This document shows, in pieces, positions 47,701 to 58,929 of a DNA stretch of 64,000 nucleotides (positions within the stretch are counted from its first letter, which is position 1; every line of letters starts with the position of its first letter). The translations under genes and the position numbers were made by a program. Origin of the DNA: Sarcocystis neurona (lineage: Eukaryota > Apicomplexa > Conoidasida > Eucoccidiorida > Sarcocystidae); assembly GCA_000727475.1 (NCBI GenBank), contig KL647292.1, forward strand, positions 1,949,186-2,013,185. Direction: 5' to 3'. The notes under the pieces were generated by a model. That model had not been told where the DNA came from and ran no database searches. It saw only the letters and a list, made by a program, of their open reading frames with translations.

Positions 47701-48311
47701 GAGTTGGAGGTGAAAACGAAGAGGAAGAGGAGAAGAAGAGAAACAGACGCAGAGGGAGGTATGAGGAAGAAGTACGACAGGAGCGAAGCAGGCGCAAAGA
47801 TAGTGAAGGAGAAACAGAAGACGAGGAGAGAGGCAGACGCAAAGGAGGAGAAGAGGGCGAAGCAGACCAAAATCTGAATGAAGAGCAGGCACGGGTTAGA
47901 GGGAAGACAGGGAGTGGCGAGAAAGAAGGAGATTACATCAAAAGAAGACTTCACGAGGAGGCAGCAGCGGCAGCAGGTCGAGAGGGCGGAGTTCAAACAA
48001 GAAAAAGGAACGAAGACGAGGAGTACCAGCGGATGCAGAGAGGCAAGAGCAGCGGTGGTGCTGGACACGAGCGGCACCACGGCACGAGGAGCAGGCCGGA
48101 GAGTAGAATAGAGGACGAAGAGCTGCAGGAGGAGGCGAAACGGCGGAGAGACAGGGACGGAGAACGGCAGCAGTGCGCAGGAGCAGGTAGAAGACACGAC
48201 GAAGAAAGAAAAACAGAACGACAGTGGAAGCAGCGGAGATGGGTAAGAGAAGAAGACGTTAAACAGCAGCAGCACGGCAGGGGGAGGGGACAGGCAGAAG
48301 AAGAGGGATAG
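41791..48311 (+). CDS. RBMX2: RBMX2/Ist3 (Snu17)-type spliceosomal RNA-binding protein
   Basis: Homologue of human RBMX2 and yeast Ist3, the RRM subunit of the RES complex that acts in the activated spliceosome. Exons 41791-41971, 43567-43665, 45281-45432 and 46875-48311 join with consistent phases to about 622 residues. [19 protein letters not shown] matches the RBMX2 N-terminal helix. RNP2 is YIYIGG (split by intron 1); [20 protein letters not shown] and LVRDKRTG follow. RNP1 is KGFAFLAY (residues 97-104), then LAVDNANG and [12 protein letters not shown]. Exon 4 continues with [17 protein letters not shown], conserved after this RRM, then about 400 residues of Arg/Glu/Lys low complexity. 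Start uncertain: the family usually begins just before the helix, so either the ATG at 41791 gives an N-terminal extension, or an upstream exon is spliced to the TTCAG acceptor at 41874. The purine-rich tail could be overextended, because stops are rare in such DNA. Confidence 0.88.
41972..43566 (+). repeat. Intron 1 of the RRM gene, filled with CTG repeats
   Basis: GTAGGA donor and TTTTGGTAG acceptor. From about 42030 to the acceptor it is almost continuous GCTGCTGCT/TGCTGTTGC on the plus strand, so long poly-A/L/C frames cross it (up to 42765 and 43566). These are intronic, because the RRM is intact only when the intron is removed. Confidence 0.85.
43666..45280 (+). other. Intron 2 of the RRM gene
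   Basis: GTAAAT donor and GGTACAG acceptor. It begins purine-rich (43680-43850), passes through TATATA microsatellites (43960-44620) and ends in CTG repeats (44680-45260). This is the same purine-to-pyrimidine order as intron 1 of the gamma-tubulin complex gene. Confidence 0.85.
45433..46874 (+). other. Intron 3 of the RRM gene
   Basis: GTACTA donor and CTCCAG acceptor. It contains TATATA (45567-45580), a 500-base degenerate AGTAGCAG/GTAGTA stretch (about 45598-46125), then CTG and TTC/CTT pyrimidine sequence (46240-46870) up to the acceptor. Confidence 0.8.
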
Positions 48312-50256
48312 TACCGAAGGGAAGGGCACTGTAGCTGTTACAGAGACGATACGAGGTGCAACGGGAAGACGACCGGTTCGCGAAGGCACTAGAATACCAG
48401 GAAGCGAAGCACACGCAGCAGCAGGGGAGCACGTTTATGTGCTGGCATTGCTGACGTAGAGAAAACGGAGAGGAACATACGAAGAACAGGGAGCGGCGAC
48501 GAGTGCAATGCAGGCGCGGAACGTGGAGAGATGATGGTGGTGAAGCAGCGAAAAAGCGGCTTGGTGCGAGAGACACAGGACTTTTGAATTGAAGGGCCCC
48601 GAGATGTCTCTTCAACCAGAGCCTCTTTTCTTCTTCCCTTTTTTTCCAACTCCTTCGTCTTCTTCGTCTTTCCTCTCTTCATTTCCCATTTTGTCTGGTG
48701 TAACTCTGTTCCTTCGTCGGCTCTGTTCTCTTGTTTTCTCCATCATCTTCTCATGCGGAGAGACAGAGGAGAGTGTAGACGCCCACAAACAACAAGCAAC
48801 GTGTTCCAGGAACTTTCGTGTATTTCTGCTGTAGAGCACTTTATATCATAACGGATCTGAAAAAGCTTTGGGCCACACCCTCACAAACACAGGTTCCATC
48901 ACGCACGGTCCGTAGAACGTGCACGAGTAGCCGTTGCGCGTTCGTCGGGTATGCGTACGATATGGCGGCATTTCTTGCGAAGCAACGGAGATAATACCCC
49001 GTCGCTGTGCCGGGCGTGGCCGCTTTGGTATCTTTATACCACGCGCGCCCGCGTAACCTCGACTGAGAGACTCGGCTGCCGCTGAAGCCGTATAGGCGAC
49101 GTCTTCCAATTTTTTTCCAGAACCGACTGAGCGAAGTGGGCACTCTACGGCTGTTCGAATCAGGCATATCTGCGCTATGCGTTGACGTACGAACGACAAA
49201 ATGTTTACGCGATGTCCTCTACAATATTCAAAGAAATGTGTGCAGCAAGTGGCGCGCTTCCCAAGTACTCTGGTGCATGACTGAAAGGTGTATGGACCAG
49301 CATGTGCGCTCAGCGTAGCGTTTATGAACGAGCACGGACACACGAATATATAGCGGAACCGCAGTTACCATGCTTTTGCGTGTTTATTGAACTAAGAGAG
49401 GGCCCGACATACACAGGTCTACAGATATGTGCTAGGATGTGTACAAGTCCTCCGAAATTTTACTCCTATGATGTGCGTCCGTACCAAGCACCGAAGCAAC
49501 AAAGCAGTGCTCCGTGTCAGCAAGTTACAATCCTGAGCGGAATCCACCGCTATGACCAGGGCGTGGGTCATTTGTCATCGCAGTCGTATACGTCTTGCTT
49601 CAATGCACTGCGGTATGTGCACCTTCTCCTGCGTAGTCGATCGGCCTATCTACTATTCAAAACAATGCGAAGGTGAACTGATGGTGAGACAGACGTAGGG
49701 CTCTGACACCTGCGAGTGCGTTCCTTTCTGGTGGTCTCTACTTTCACTCGCAATTAACAACTTCTGTCTGGCTCAGTCGAAAAGTAGCAAACAGTACCAG
49801 GTGTTCATTTCCCTGTAGAAAACCAAAGAGCTACAGTGCAGGTTAAACAGAGTGAAAGCGTTCTCTACTGTAGCGAACAGAGACAGCAGCACACCTGCAC
49901 TCCACCAGCACCAGCGTTGCCGATTCTAATACATAGTTACTCCAGCAGCACCGTAAACGAGCTCCAAAATATTTAGCCAGCGCAGATGACGGCAGACGTG
50001 ACAGTACATTTGTGCAACGCATGGCCTTCACGCGAAGAAATTGGGTCTTGCCCTCCTGCCGTTAATGGTGTTCCACTCCTACTCTGGTGTTGCGCAGCCA
50101 CCTATGAAACCGCACGTGAGGCACACCGTCGGCAAAACCGATTCAAAGCCTTCTTCGGCGGGGGTGCTCGCAAGACTGAACAGGTTTTGCGAGTTAACAA
50201 GAAACTGTTTCAATTTCAGAAGCATCAGTCTTCGCTCGAGTCGTACTCCGCCCATA
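48312..50256. other. Spacer between two convergent genes
   Basis: The RRM gene ends at 48311 and the TTC38-like gene ends at 50257 on the other strand, so this holds two 3' UTRs. Minus frames at 48841-49343 look partly protein-like but overlap in two frames and have no start or motif. Nothing else is seen. Confidence 0.45.
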
Positions 50257-53200
50257 TCACGTTAAGCGTACCAGCCCCTCGCAAAAATTTCCTCCCTCAG
50301 CGTACTTCTCGATAAGATCGCACGCAGCTTTTCTATGCATTTCCGTGTCCACCGCCAACAGCCGAGAGTCTGACTTCGATGCGCAAACTGTGTTAAAAAG
50401 GAACAGATAAACATGCAGCAAAGGTGCCGCTGCTCGAGCCTCCGTCGCTAATTTCGTATTCAACAGCTTGGAAGCCGTTGCTTCTATTCTGTCAATATTA
50501 TCTCTTTCGGCGTCCAAGCTCACACCTTCACCTATCGTGTCACGACCACCGAGAAGACCACGCTTTCTTGAGTGGTAAAATGCGTCAAGGAAAATCAGAG
50601 TGACTAACTCAGCTTGTTCTCTAGAGGCGAACAGAAGCTCAAGACAAGAACTGCGAGACGACGGAGAACCGTCCGTCAGTCCACGACCCTGTATCTCTTC
50701 TTGGAGCTCAGCATCTCGTGCGGCGAACACTGCTTCATTAACCAGTTCTCTCTGTGTCTGAAGTGTGGAGTTCCCGCGCTCCGCTTGCGTCACGCAGATG
50801 CGGGAATGCTGGACTTCTTCTCGTGCCGCCCGCACCGCAAGATCTTGCCGAAGCAGCGGTTCTAGCAGCCTGGCGCTTGTCGCATAGTCTCCGTCGGCCC
50901 AGGCTTTGAATGCCTTCCCAACTGGTACCCACACCTGCACAACCGAACATCTCGTCACCACTACAGAACTTACTGCAGTAACAACATTGCTGAGCAGGGG
51001 TCACACCGCGGATTGATTGCTGTGCCCCATAAATGGACCGTCTCCTTTGTTCGCCGCCCCCGACCACTCGTACGCGTTACGTACTGAAGATGTATTTAGA
51101 CTTCACCCTCACTCTCATGCGGAGGACGATTCAAGTTTACTGACAGTCAGCGCTCGACTTGATCCGGATGAAGACGCTATAGAATCTGATGTCAGCAGCA
51201 CTGCAGCACAGCTCTCAGTAAGACACTAACGATAAGAGAAAGCTGATGCTCACCTGCCTCCCATAATTTCTTGCTTTCCACCCCAGGAAACGGACCACCT
51301 CTTGCTCTAGCTTCCGCAGTTCTTCATCTGCTCGATTTGTTCCCGCACCACACCACCAGCTTTGGCGACCCTGACCGTCTGTTCTCCCTCTGTCCACGTC
51401 ATCAGACGACTCGCTTGATTTATCATGTAAAGGGGTCGATATTCCAGGAAAAGGACTACGATTGACGCGATGTGTACGGGTGGTCAAAGCAAGTGCAGCG
51501 ACGTAGCACGCGATCGAGAGCCCACCAATCCAAACCCCCTTGTAAAAGGCCGCAGGCGCTCCAAGAGTCGCAGAATCTACAGGGGACAAAGAATTGTAAG
51601 GCTCTTCCCCCCCTGAACCAGAGCACCCATATTTCTGCAAGGTAGCTCGAGTTTTCTCGTCTTCTTCCAGTGTGACGCGCGAGAGCACCTGACGAAGAGC
51701 CGACATCAGCTCGTGCTCAAAGTCTCCTGCAGTCGTGACCACGTCCTCGCCCAAATCCACTTGTTGACCTTTATGTTTACCTTCTTCGTCCGTTCGCCCA
51801 GCCGTGCGGCAGTCTCCCACTTTAGACATACGTAGTTTGTGATGTCTCCAGAACTCTACGCTCCAACCGTGTAGGATTTTAAGCCTTAGCAATAACTGCA
51901 TTGCACCGCTGTGGCTATCCCAGCCTTTCTGCTTCTCCGGACTGTAGACCTGAGCACATCAGTTTACCACTGGGTGACTGAATGGATGCGCCGTCTGCCG
52001 TAGCAGGTAGTGTCACAGCAGCTCACCTTAGCACGGGATGGCTAGCGTACGCTTACCTGCCTCCAGAAAAGCTGCATGGCGACGTGAAATTGATGCACGT
52101 CCACCAGCACAAGAGCAACGTGCCACCACACGTGGTGTCGCAGGAAACTTTTACACCGTGCCCTGTAATTATTGCACAGACAATGCACGCTTCGTAGCTG
52201 AAGAGAGCGCAGGACAAAGACGCTTTAGAACTACGATGTCTTCAGCTCACACCACCTCCCTGTGGACAATCCCGACAAAACGCAGGCGCAGCTCGCTCAC
52301 CTGTGCGCAGCACAGCTATCAAGTGCTTACCACGCGGGGTGAAACTCCCAGGTCAGCAACAGCGAGTCCGTAAGGTAGCCTTCAGCATGGAAAATGTGAA
52401 GAAGTGTATGGTGGGCGTGTACGTCATTCGGACCAAGGGTCACTGCTAAGCGGGCGGCACGGTAGGCGAGCGTCTCCCGTAATACATGGGGTAAGCCCTG
52501 TAGCACGGGTCACATTGTTTGCAGGCCTTCTCATGTAAGATGCTTGATCCATCTTGCAGAACAAAACGACGTTTACGCATTCGTGCGCCACGTGTACCAA
52601 CTGCGGGCATACACCCAAAACAATCCTAGACTCACTAAGGTGATGTGGCACCAGATTATTCGAAGTTCCATACCGATTGATCGGCAGCGAAGGCGAGAAG
52701 GGACCAGAAGAAGGGAAGGTGTCCGAGAGCCTCGACCACCTTGGGCCGTGTACATAGCCGTAAGGCACCGTGTCTGTCGCCTGAGTGAGGCGCAGACACG
52801 GGGTGGAATTGTTCATCCTTTCATCCGACTCAGCTGCATCACGTTTTTCTCACCTCCACTTGTACAACTGTGATATATGCATGAGTGCGCTTTCATTCGG
52901 GGTGACCTGCACGTCTTCTCCTGTGAACAGTCACGTTGATAGGGACTGCCCTGTGAATGGTGAACTGCACATGATACTGGTTCTCGATGCAAGGACGGCT
53001 CCGTGACGCCGACGTAAGAGTAAGGTCTCACCTCCAAAGAGAAGAAATTTTGTCGCCAACAGCACAGCACAGAAGTCCTCGGGCGAGTCTTCGGTTATCT
53101 GCACAAATAACCCACGGTCCACGCCCCGGAAAACTGGCAGTGGCACACATGAGGAAATCGGCGCGCTGCCTGCAGTATTTCACGTATCCGCCTCCATAAT

Positions 53201-54904
53201 GCCGTCAGTCACGGCGGACCTGAATGATACCTGATGCGCACTATAACGCGAAAGCCATACAATTCACAAGCGTCTACGCTGTTCCCTCGCTCGTATCTGC
53301 TGGTGATCTACGTGTAAAGACGAAGCATGACATGCGAAAGACCGTTGTGCTCGAGTCCACACGGTGTAATAATAATGCTCTCATTGTCGCTTTTCTGGCA
53401 GCCTCTGCATCCACGAGGTCCCCTCCCCACCACACACCTTGCTTGCAGGGGCCACAACGCAGTGTGAATTTCCTCCGCGTTCCGCGATTAGACACCACCG
53501 CATCCGAGGCAACAGCACAACAAGATGACATAGGCCAGAGCCGCTTTCCGGGCGCCTACCTTTGCGAGAGCATCTGCCGTGGCCTTCACGTCGTTTCCCA
53601 TGGCCCAGCGCTGCAGAGCAAGGAGATACATTCTTTCTCGATACGCCACCGCCGACTCTCCTTCCTTCCGTTCAACTTCCGCAGCCTCCCACTCCGCATT
53701 TTGCGGGCAGCCGCAAAGACCGCCAGGTCCCATATACGCTAGCCGCCACCACTTTTCTTCCTCTTCTTCTGGGAGAAGCCGAGAAGCACTGAACTCCTCG
53801 AGAGCTTCTGCAGTTTTCCCAAAGGAGGCGAACTCTGAGACATGACGCGCGCGACAGCGTTCGCAATCTTTCCATAGCAGAAGTGGTCGGGTACGCGCCG
53901 CAGAGAATTCAAGATATCGCCAGACATCGCGCACCACCAGGCAATCACCGGTCCACAGTTTTGGAAAGACATAAAAGACAAACGGGAGCACGGACCTCTG
54001 CTCAGCCGCAAGACGCATCTCCTTGTCACGCACCTCCTTGTCACGCACCTCGTCCCTCTGAGGTAGTTTACGCGTTCCCTTATTTTTGCCATCAGAATAC
54101 TGCTGGGACGATACTGAATGCGCCTGGGAAGCGAGACTTCCACTTCCCCTTTTCTGTGGCCATACCGCATTCGACGTAGAATATGGCACCTCCGACTGCG
54201 TAATCGGTACACTTCGTGGTGTATCTCCTGCTGGTTTGGCTAAATGTGACGACCCCTTGACGCCTGCAGAGTCTCGTTCTAAGGAAGCCTTCTTCGATCC
54301 AGGCGTATGGTGGTTCGACGTGGTCACAGTATATAGGGCAGAGCATATTCCCGGAGTGAGCTCTTCAGCTATCAGCAACCACTGGGCACGCCGCACCAAA
54401 ACGGCCATACACCGGCAGCACGCACCGCAGGCCCCGCTGTCTTCACCGCCTGCGGGGAAAGCCACACGAGAACCTTCGCAGAACACTGGCGTTGAAGTGG
54501 TGCACTGGTTACACTGCGCATAGAGTGACGCATCGGCTAGAGGGATTCCAAACAAATCTACAAGGAACGGGCTGTCGGCGGAGGGAAACCACAGAGAGGG
54601 ATCCGGCAGCGAGGTGAGGTTTGCGTGCACGCCAGGCGCTGTGCTTTGTGACTGCTTCGGCTCCGAATACCCGGACTTGCTTGTCTCCACCGCACCGGTG
54701 GAGCTTCCCGTTGACACCGGTGTAGCGTTACAAAGCCAGCGTTCCCGCCACCCAACAGCCCAGGGTGGCATCCACGGATATTCCCTGACCACGGCACTCA
54801 TCTTCACACGCTTCTGCGCACGAAGTCGAATACATGTGTCAGGCACGATGTCCTGAGGGGAGCCAGAGTCCGCCAGCAAGTAGCCGTTACCTGCAGGACT
54901 CAGG
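50257..54904 (-). CDS. TTC38-like tetratricopeptide protein
   Basis: Resembles TTC38, a TPR helical-repeat family of unclear biochemical role. Exons in order: 54904-53560, 53098-53032, 52920-52854, one unresolved near 52780, 52600-52514 (tentative), 52197-52057, 51949-51254 and 50934-50257 (stop). Most junctions keep phase. Matching motifs are YRERMYLLALQRWAMGNDV, SPEDFCAVLLATKFLLFGG ('D..aL.l.....f.lG'), LVHVAHECVN ('vHa.AHv'), HHVWWHVALVLVDVHQFHV ('HN.WH.ALf.le.G'), QLLLRLKILHGWSVEFW, and VPVGKAFKAWADGDYATSA followed by LLEPLL ('a.gdy..a..ll.p'). Oddities: a long N-terminal exon (448 codons) with Gly/Ser-rich inserts and repeated Arg-Asp-Lys-Glu, and an insert in 51949-51254 with a hydrophobic segment at about 51541-51485 that could span a membrane. 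The 5' end is unresolved; a spliced upstream exon ending at 55925 fits by phase. Confidence 0.65.
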
Positions 54905-55920
54905 CTGATTTGCCGTGCAAAGAAAGCAGCCTTCAAGATTACGTGAAGTAGAAAGGTCGTTGCGCTGTCACATTCCCCTAGCTACTGAAGAAGTCGGAAA
55001 TGTCAGAAAAAGGTCACGAATGCTCAAGGATTACCGTCACGTGTGCGGCATGGGGCCGAACGACGGTTACGCTCCAGTCATCAATCCCGCCGGGGTACTC
55101 TGTTAGTGCGGGTGCGTATGTGCGCACGATTTTGATCCCGTTGGGTTGCTCCCAACAGCCACCGGCACGCTCGTTTGCTTGTTCTTAGCAAAGGGTGGTC
55201 GTTCAAGAGCCCGTGCATGCACACAGATCGCCGAATGCCGTATGGTGCCACGCACGACATGCACAGCAGATGGCAACGGCAGCACGGCTTCTTGCTGAGC
55301 GCGCCTTGTAGACACCGATCACGGGGCTGCACCCTCCGGCACCAGCTGAAATCCAGACACTACTCGAACAAGTATTAGGAACACAACTATTTGAAGTGCA
55401 AATCTTAACGGCACCGCGGTAACCACTGCGCTGCCTCTGCTGCTTGCGTTTCATACCATCCTGTAAGATTGCTTCTGCTTTGCCTTACAGCTCTGAATTC
55501 CCTGTTAGAAAACGGTCCTTCCGTATCAGTGATATTAGGTACCTTCGGCGGTTACAATCTCGCTTACACCACAAAGCAGGTGTGGTGTGCACTGCGGAGC
55601 GTTGTGTCTGGCGAACTTTAGCACGCGCACTGCTTTTTCGAGTTACGACGCATATTTGGAGCTAGTGTGCTGGGGCAATCTAGTCCGCCGCGGAGCTGTC
55701 ACCCCTGTCACAACACGTCGGTCTCAGCTAAAAATCTTCGACACTTGCACCGCACTCTGATAATCGGTCAGATGACGCACATGCAGGGCCTCAAGACCCG
55801 ACGTGTTGATTTGCTTCAAATGTGTCCGCGGCAGCCTTCGGTTGAGCGGATAGATTGACGGTACGGCTCCACGAAGTCCGCGCTAACACTGAGGAGCACA
55901 TGGACCAAGGAGACGCAGAC
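54905..55920. other. Probable intron or 5' region of the TTC38-like gene
   Basis: No supported exon. A minus frame around 55203-55330 (GVYKARSARSRAAVAICC) is open but lacks good splice sites. A TGCATGCA palindrome lies at 55214-55221. Confidence 0.35.
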
Positions 55921-55924
55921 TCAC

Positions 55925-56187
55925 CTACGTGCGTGCAGCGGCTGAGTGGAGGTCGGAGTGAAAACAGTAACGGCCCTCTTCCTAACGTGACTGGATAAGA
56001 GCTCGAGGTAGATACACATGTGGTCCACTGCCTGATGCGTTGGGGGCAAAAGCGAGTCGCGTAAGGCTGGGTAGAGCGTCTTCGAAGTCGAAACCGTTAA
56101 ACGACTCAAACGCGCAGGGTGGCATTGCGTAGCTATGAGTGTAGCGAAAAACAGAACTGCGTAGAAGACAGCAACATGTGAATCCAA
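55925..56187 (-). CDS. Candidate upstream exon of the TTC38-like gene
   Basis: The minus frame SRLTVSTSKTLYPALRDSL, HMCIYLELLSSHVRKR, TPTSTQPLHAR ends at a perfect TAG|GTGAGT donor (55925). The leftover AG fits the AATCAG|C acceptor of the exon starting at 54904. The acceptor for this exon is not fixed (CTACGCAG near 56150 or CATCAG near 56040). An overlapping minus frame (55982-56281) is also protein-like but stops before the donor. No motif recognised. Confidence 0.38.
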
Positions 56188-56488
56188 AAGTGCATGCGCT
56201 AGATAATGACGAGTAGCTCAATAGAAGATTAACCCTTGCGAAATTGCAAGGCGTGTTACACACGTGTAATCCGCGTCCCATACAGCCTCACACGGGTTTG
56301 TTTACGTTTGTAGACACGTAGAGGTTTGTTGTGCAGAAAGGACGTGCACGTTTGTAGCACATATGTTGTGTGTATAGACATGCCACCGTTGGCTCCTCTG
56401 CCTGCCCGCTGTGCAGGTAGGTGCACACGTGTGTACACGGCGGTACAGCGGTGCCTGAGTATCAAAGGTAAATTCCGACGTCAGCGAA

Positions 56489-56830
56489 TTAAGAGGAACG
56501 ACGCAGGTGGTCTCTCCGATCACGTGTACATACAGCGTCTGGAAACCTGGCACTCAGAGCCCGGATAAGGGAGTCCGTCTGCTCTTCCAGAAAAATATAG
56601 ACACCTAATGTAGTTCGACTCATCTTTACTACCGGCGTCACCGTGTTGAAGCGAGGAAAGTTTGCTGGCTCTCTCGACCACACTAAAGCCGGTGCGCGTT
56701 TCCCACGATTGAGTGCATACACGTTTGTTAGGCGCAGAACGATGTAAAGTGTCCCATTATTTCCAGCCAAGACAGCACGTACGAAACTCAGACGCACACT
56801 CACAACTCTCGTCGATTCTTGCTGAATCAC
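56489..56830 (-). CDS. Candidate exon, unknown protein
   Basis: A minus open frame without repeats reads RVVSVRLSFVRAVLAGNNGT, LYIVLRLTNVYALN, SRTTLGVYIFLEEQTDSLIR. Alternating hydrophobic residues suggest beta strands. It could be a 5' exon of the TTC38-like gene or a separate gene. Donor not resolved; acceptor perhaps GATTCAG near 56820. No family recognised. Confidence 0.3.
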   Translation of the reverse strand: MIQQESTRVVSVRLSFVRAVLAGNNGTLYIVLRLTNVYALNRGKRAPALVWSREPANFPRFNTVTPVVKMSRTTLGVYIFLEEQTDSLIRALSARFPDAVCTRDRRDHLRRSS

Positions 56831-56834
56831 TGAA

Positions 56835-58190
56835 GTGGACAGAAAAATGTGAAACAGGTGTGTCCATCTTCTGTCAACCTTTCTCCGGCAGGCACAATCA
56901 ATACGGAAGAAGTCGTGCGCACTCTCACACTCGCACTATTGGAGAAGCTGTACAATATCTGACCACCTTCGCCGCATCAGAGAAGTCAGCAGAGACCTCA
57001 ACCTTCTTTCGTTACGTCTACAGAAGCCCTCTCCCATATTTACGATAAGTAAGCCATTACCATCTCAAGATGACGCCGGTCCGTGAGAATTGCACGGACG
57101 TGAAAGGGCTCATCATCCGCAGGACACACGCAGCCGTATATGCCGCCACTTCGAGTCCTATTAGCAGTCTCCCCCACCTGAAAGTGAAAATTACGCCTCT
57201 TCCTCTGGTCAGCAGTCGGGATTATTGGGAAGCGAATTAAAGGGGTCGACGCTGCTGCGGACGGACTTGTGCTGCGATGGTCGGCTGGAAGATGTCAGCC
57301 TGCGTGAGGCAGCAGGTGAGGCAGCAGAGGACTGCGCAGAAGCAGCTGCATAAGGAGCAACCAAGCAGCAACAGCTGGTGAGTTCTGGCGACACAAGGGC
57401 GTGTCAGGAGCAGCAAAAGATTGCGAAGCAGCAGCTCAAGGGAATAGCTTAGCACCAGGAAGTAGTGAAGCAACAGCGGAGGCGTAGAAGCAATAGCGGG
57501 TAGTGGAGTGACCAGCAGAAGACGATGTTGAAACAGCAGCAGCAGCAGCAGAAAGAGGGAGGAGACGGACCAGCAGCATCGAAGGTCGAAGGATGAGGTG
57601 AGCAGCTGTAATCGCTTGACACTCAACAGAGCACATTTTGAGGAAGCGTGGCATGAAGGAGAGGCCTAGTTATGAAGGACAAAGGAGGAGCAGCAGCAGT
57701 GGTAGCAGGTGCCTCACGGCTAAACACAAAAGCAGCCCAAGTGGCCGACGGAGTGCATCAGCAGCAGCAGGAGCTTTTGAAGCATTCTCCGCGGCAGAGG
57801 CAGCAGAGGTCTGCGCATTTCTCCGGTCACCGGCAGCAGTACGTGCTCACGAATTCCCTCCAGTACCTATTAGACCTGCATACGCGTGCGCGTGTACCTA
57901 TAAATATATGTGTATATATGTTTGTGTATGCCTTGATATGTGTCTAGATGTACACCCTCGTAGAGGCGAAAAGCTCCCTTCCTGTCTGTCTTGATGATTG
58001 TACCTTGATATTGGGCAAATCTAACGATAGTTTGGTTAGGACCCCGATGTGTCTTGATTGGTGGTTGTTCCGCACCACCTTTGGGGGACAAACGGACAGA
58101 TGATTCGACTCAGGTCCTTCACGCTAGATAGTGCCATAGTGTGCAGGAGTCTTGCTTTTTTCTGCGTGCGTCCTAGATTTTCAATTCGTC
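56835..58190. other. Spacer with CAG-rich patches
   Basis: No supported gene. CAG repeats at about 57290-57390, 57520-57565 and 57690-57840 alternate with unique sequence, and ORFs in them are low complexity. Confidence 0.45.
57520..57840 (+). repeat. CAG-rich patches
   Basis: (CAG)n and GCAGCAGCAG tracts, for example at 57534-57552 and 57688-57700, in otherwise mixed sequence. Confidence 0.65.
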
Positions 58191-58192
58191 TG

Positions 58193-58624
58193 TCAAGCTA
58201 AAGCGTCCTTTTTGGTGAATGATTCGCATTCCGTGGACGGCAGGCTTAACGTTGAGGTCGTACAGTTCGAGTTTGCATTTGCGTAGAAACGCTGCTGCTG
58301 TTGCTCCCCTCCGTCTGTGCCATTGCTGATGTTGTAGACAGGTAGTTCTAAGTTTCTGCTGCGTTGCGGCCACAACTTGGCTGCTCTTAAAGGTATTGGT
58401 GGCGCGTGCGAGTGCAGTGCTACAGCGGCTTTTCTGCTGCCACGGCTATGCTGCTCGCTCGCAGGCGTCACAGACGTTCTTGCTGCGTTGGTACTTTCAT
58501 CTGTCTGGTTGGGTGGTGCCTGCCGCGCTGCTGTGTTGCTACTAAGGCGTTGCTGCCCCTTCACAGTTGCCGGAGACATTCCGACGTATCCCTTTACCTC
58601 TGTGGTTGGTTTCGACTTGCCCAT
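58193..58624 (-). CDS. Hypothetical 143-residue protein
   Basis: A complete minus ORF from ATG at 58624 (MGKSKPTTEVKGYVGMSPAT) to a stop at 58193. It is polar, Ser/Thr/Gln/Asn-rich and has a short Gln run from a CTG/CAG tract. No domain, signal or membrane segment. It could be a real single-exon gene or an exon of a larger one; opposite-strand frames across the same CTG block are also open, which lowers confidence. Confidence 0.33.
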   Translation of the reverse strand: MGKSKPTTEVKGYVGMSPATVKGQQRLSSNTAARQAPPNQTDESTNAARTSVTPASEQHSRGSRKAAVALHSHAPPIPLRAAKLWPQRSRNLELPVYNISNGTDGGEQQQQRFYANANSNCTTSTLSLPSTECESFTKKDALA

Positions 58625-58920
58625 GATGCTGCGGGCGGGATTGTGCTACGCCGGTGGTACAGCGCTGCTGCCGCTGTGCAGCTGTTCACGATGCTGGTGC
58701 GTCTCTTGTATGGCTTTGCTGGGGCTCTTCGGTCCGTGTCACCGCTGCGTTGCGCCTGCTGCTCTGCTGCTGCCGTTGCGGCGCTGCCACATTCGCAGTT
58801 GCTGTAGAGTAATTGACGATGTGCATCATGTGACCACGTAGTGGTGCTTCGTTGCTGTGACACCTTTGCTTCTGTCTGCGACTAAAAGCGCCAGGGGGAG
58901 TGCTGCTGCTGGCGTTACTG
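58290..58920 (+). repeat. CTG-rich block
   Basis: GCTGCTGTTGC-type imperfect repeats on the plus strand, less dense than the blocks near 1 and 43 kb. Confidence 0.65.
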
Positions 58921-58929
58921 TCGTACTGA

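Noticed and set aside
47019..48389. 456-residue Ser/Phe/Leu-rich minus-strand open frame
   Set aside because: It is the antisense of the purine-rich RBMX2-like exon. Purine-rich DNA lacks stops in several frames, and no ATG or motif supports it.
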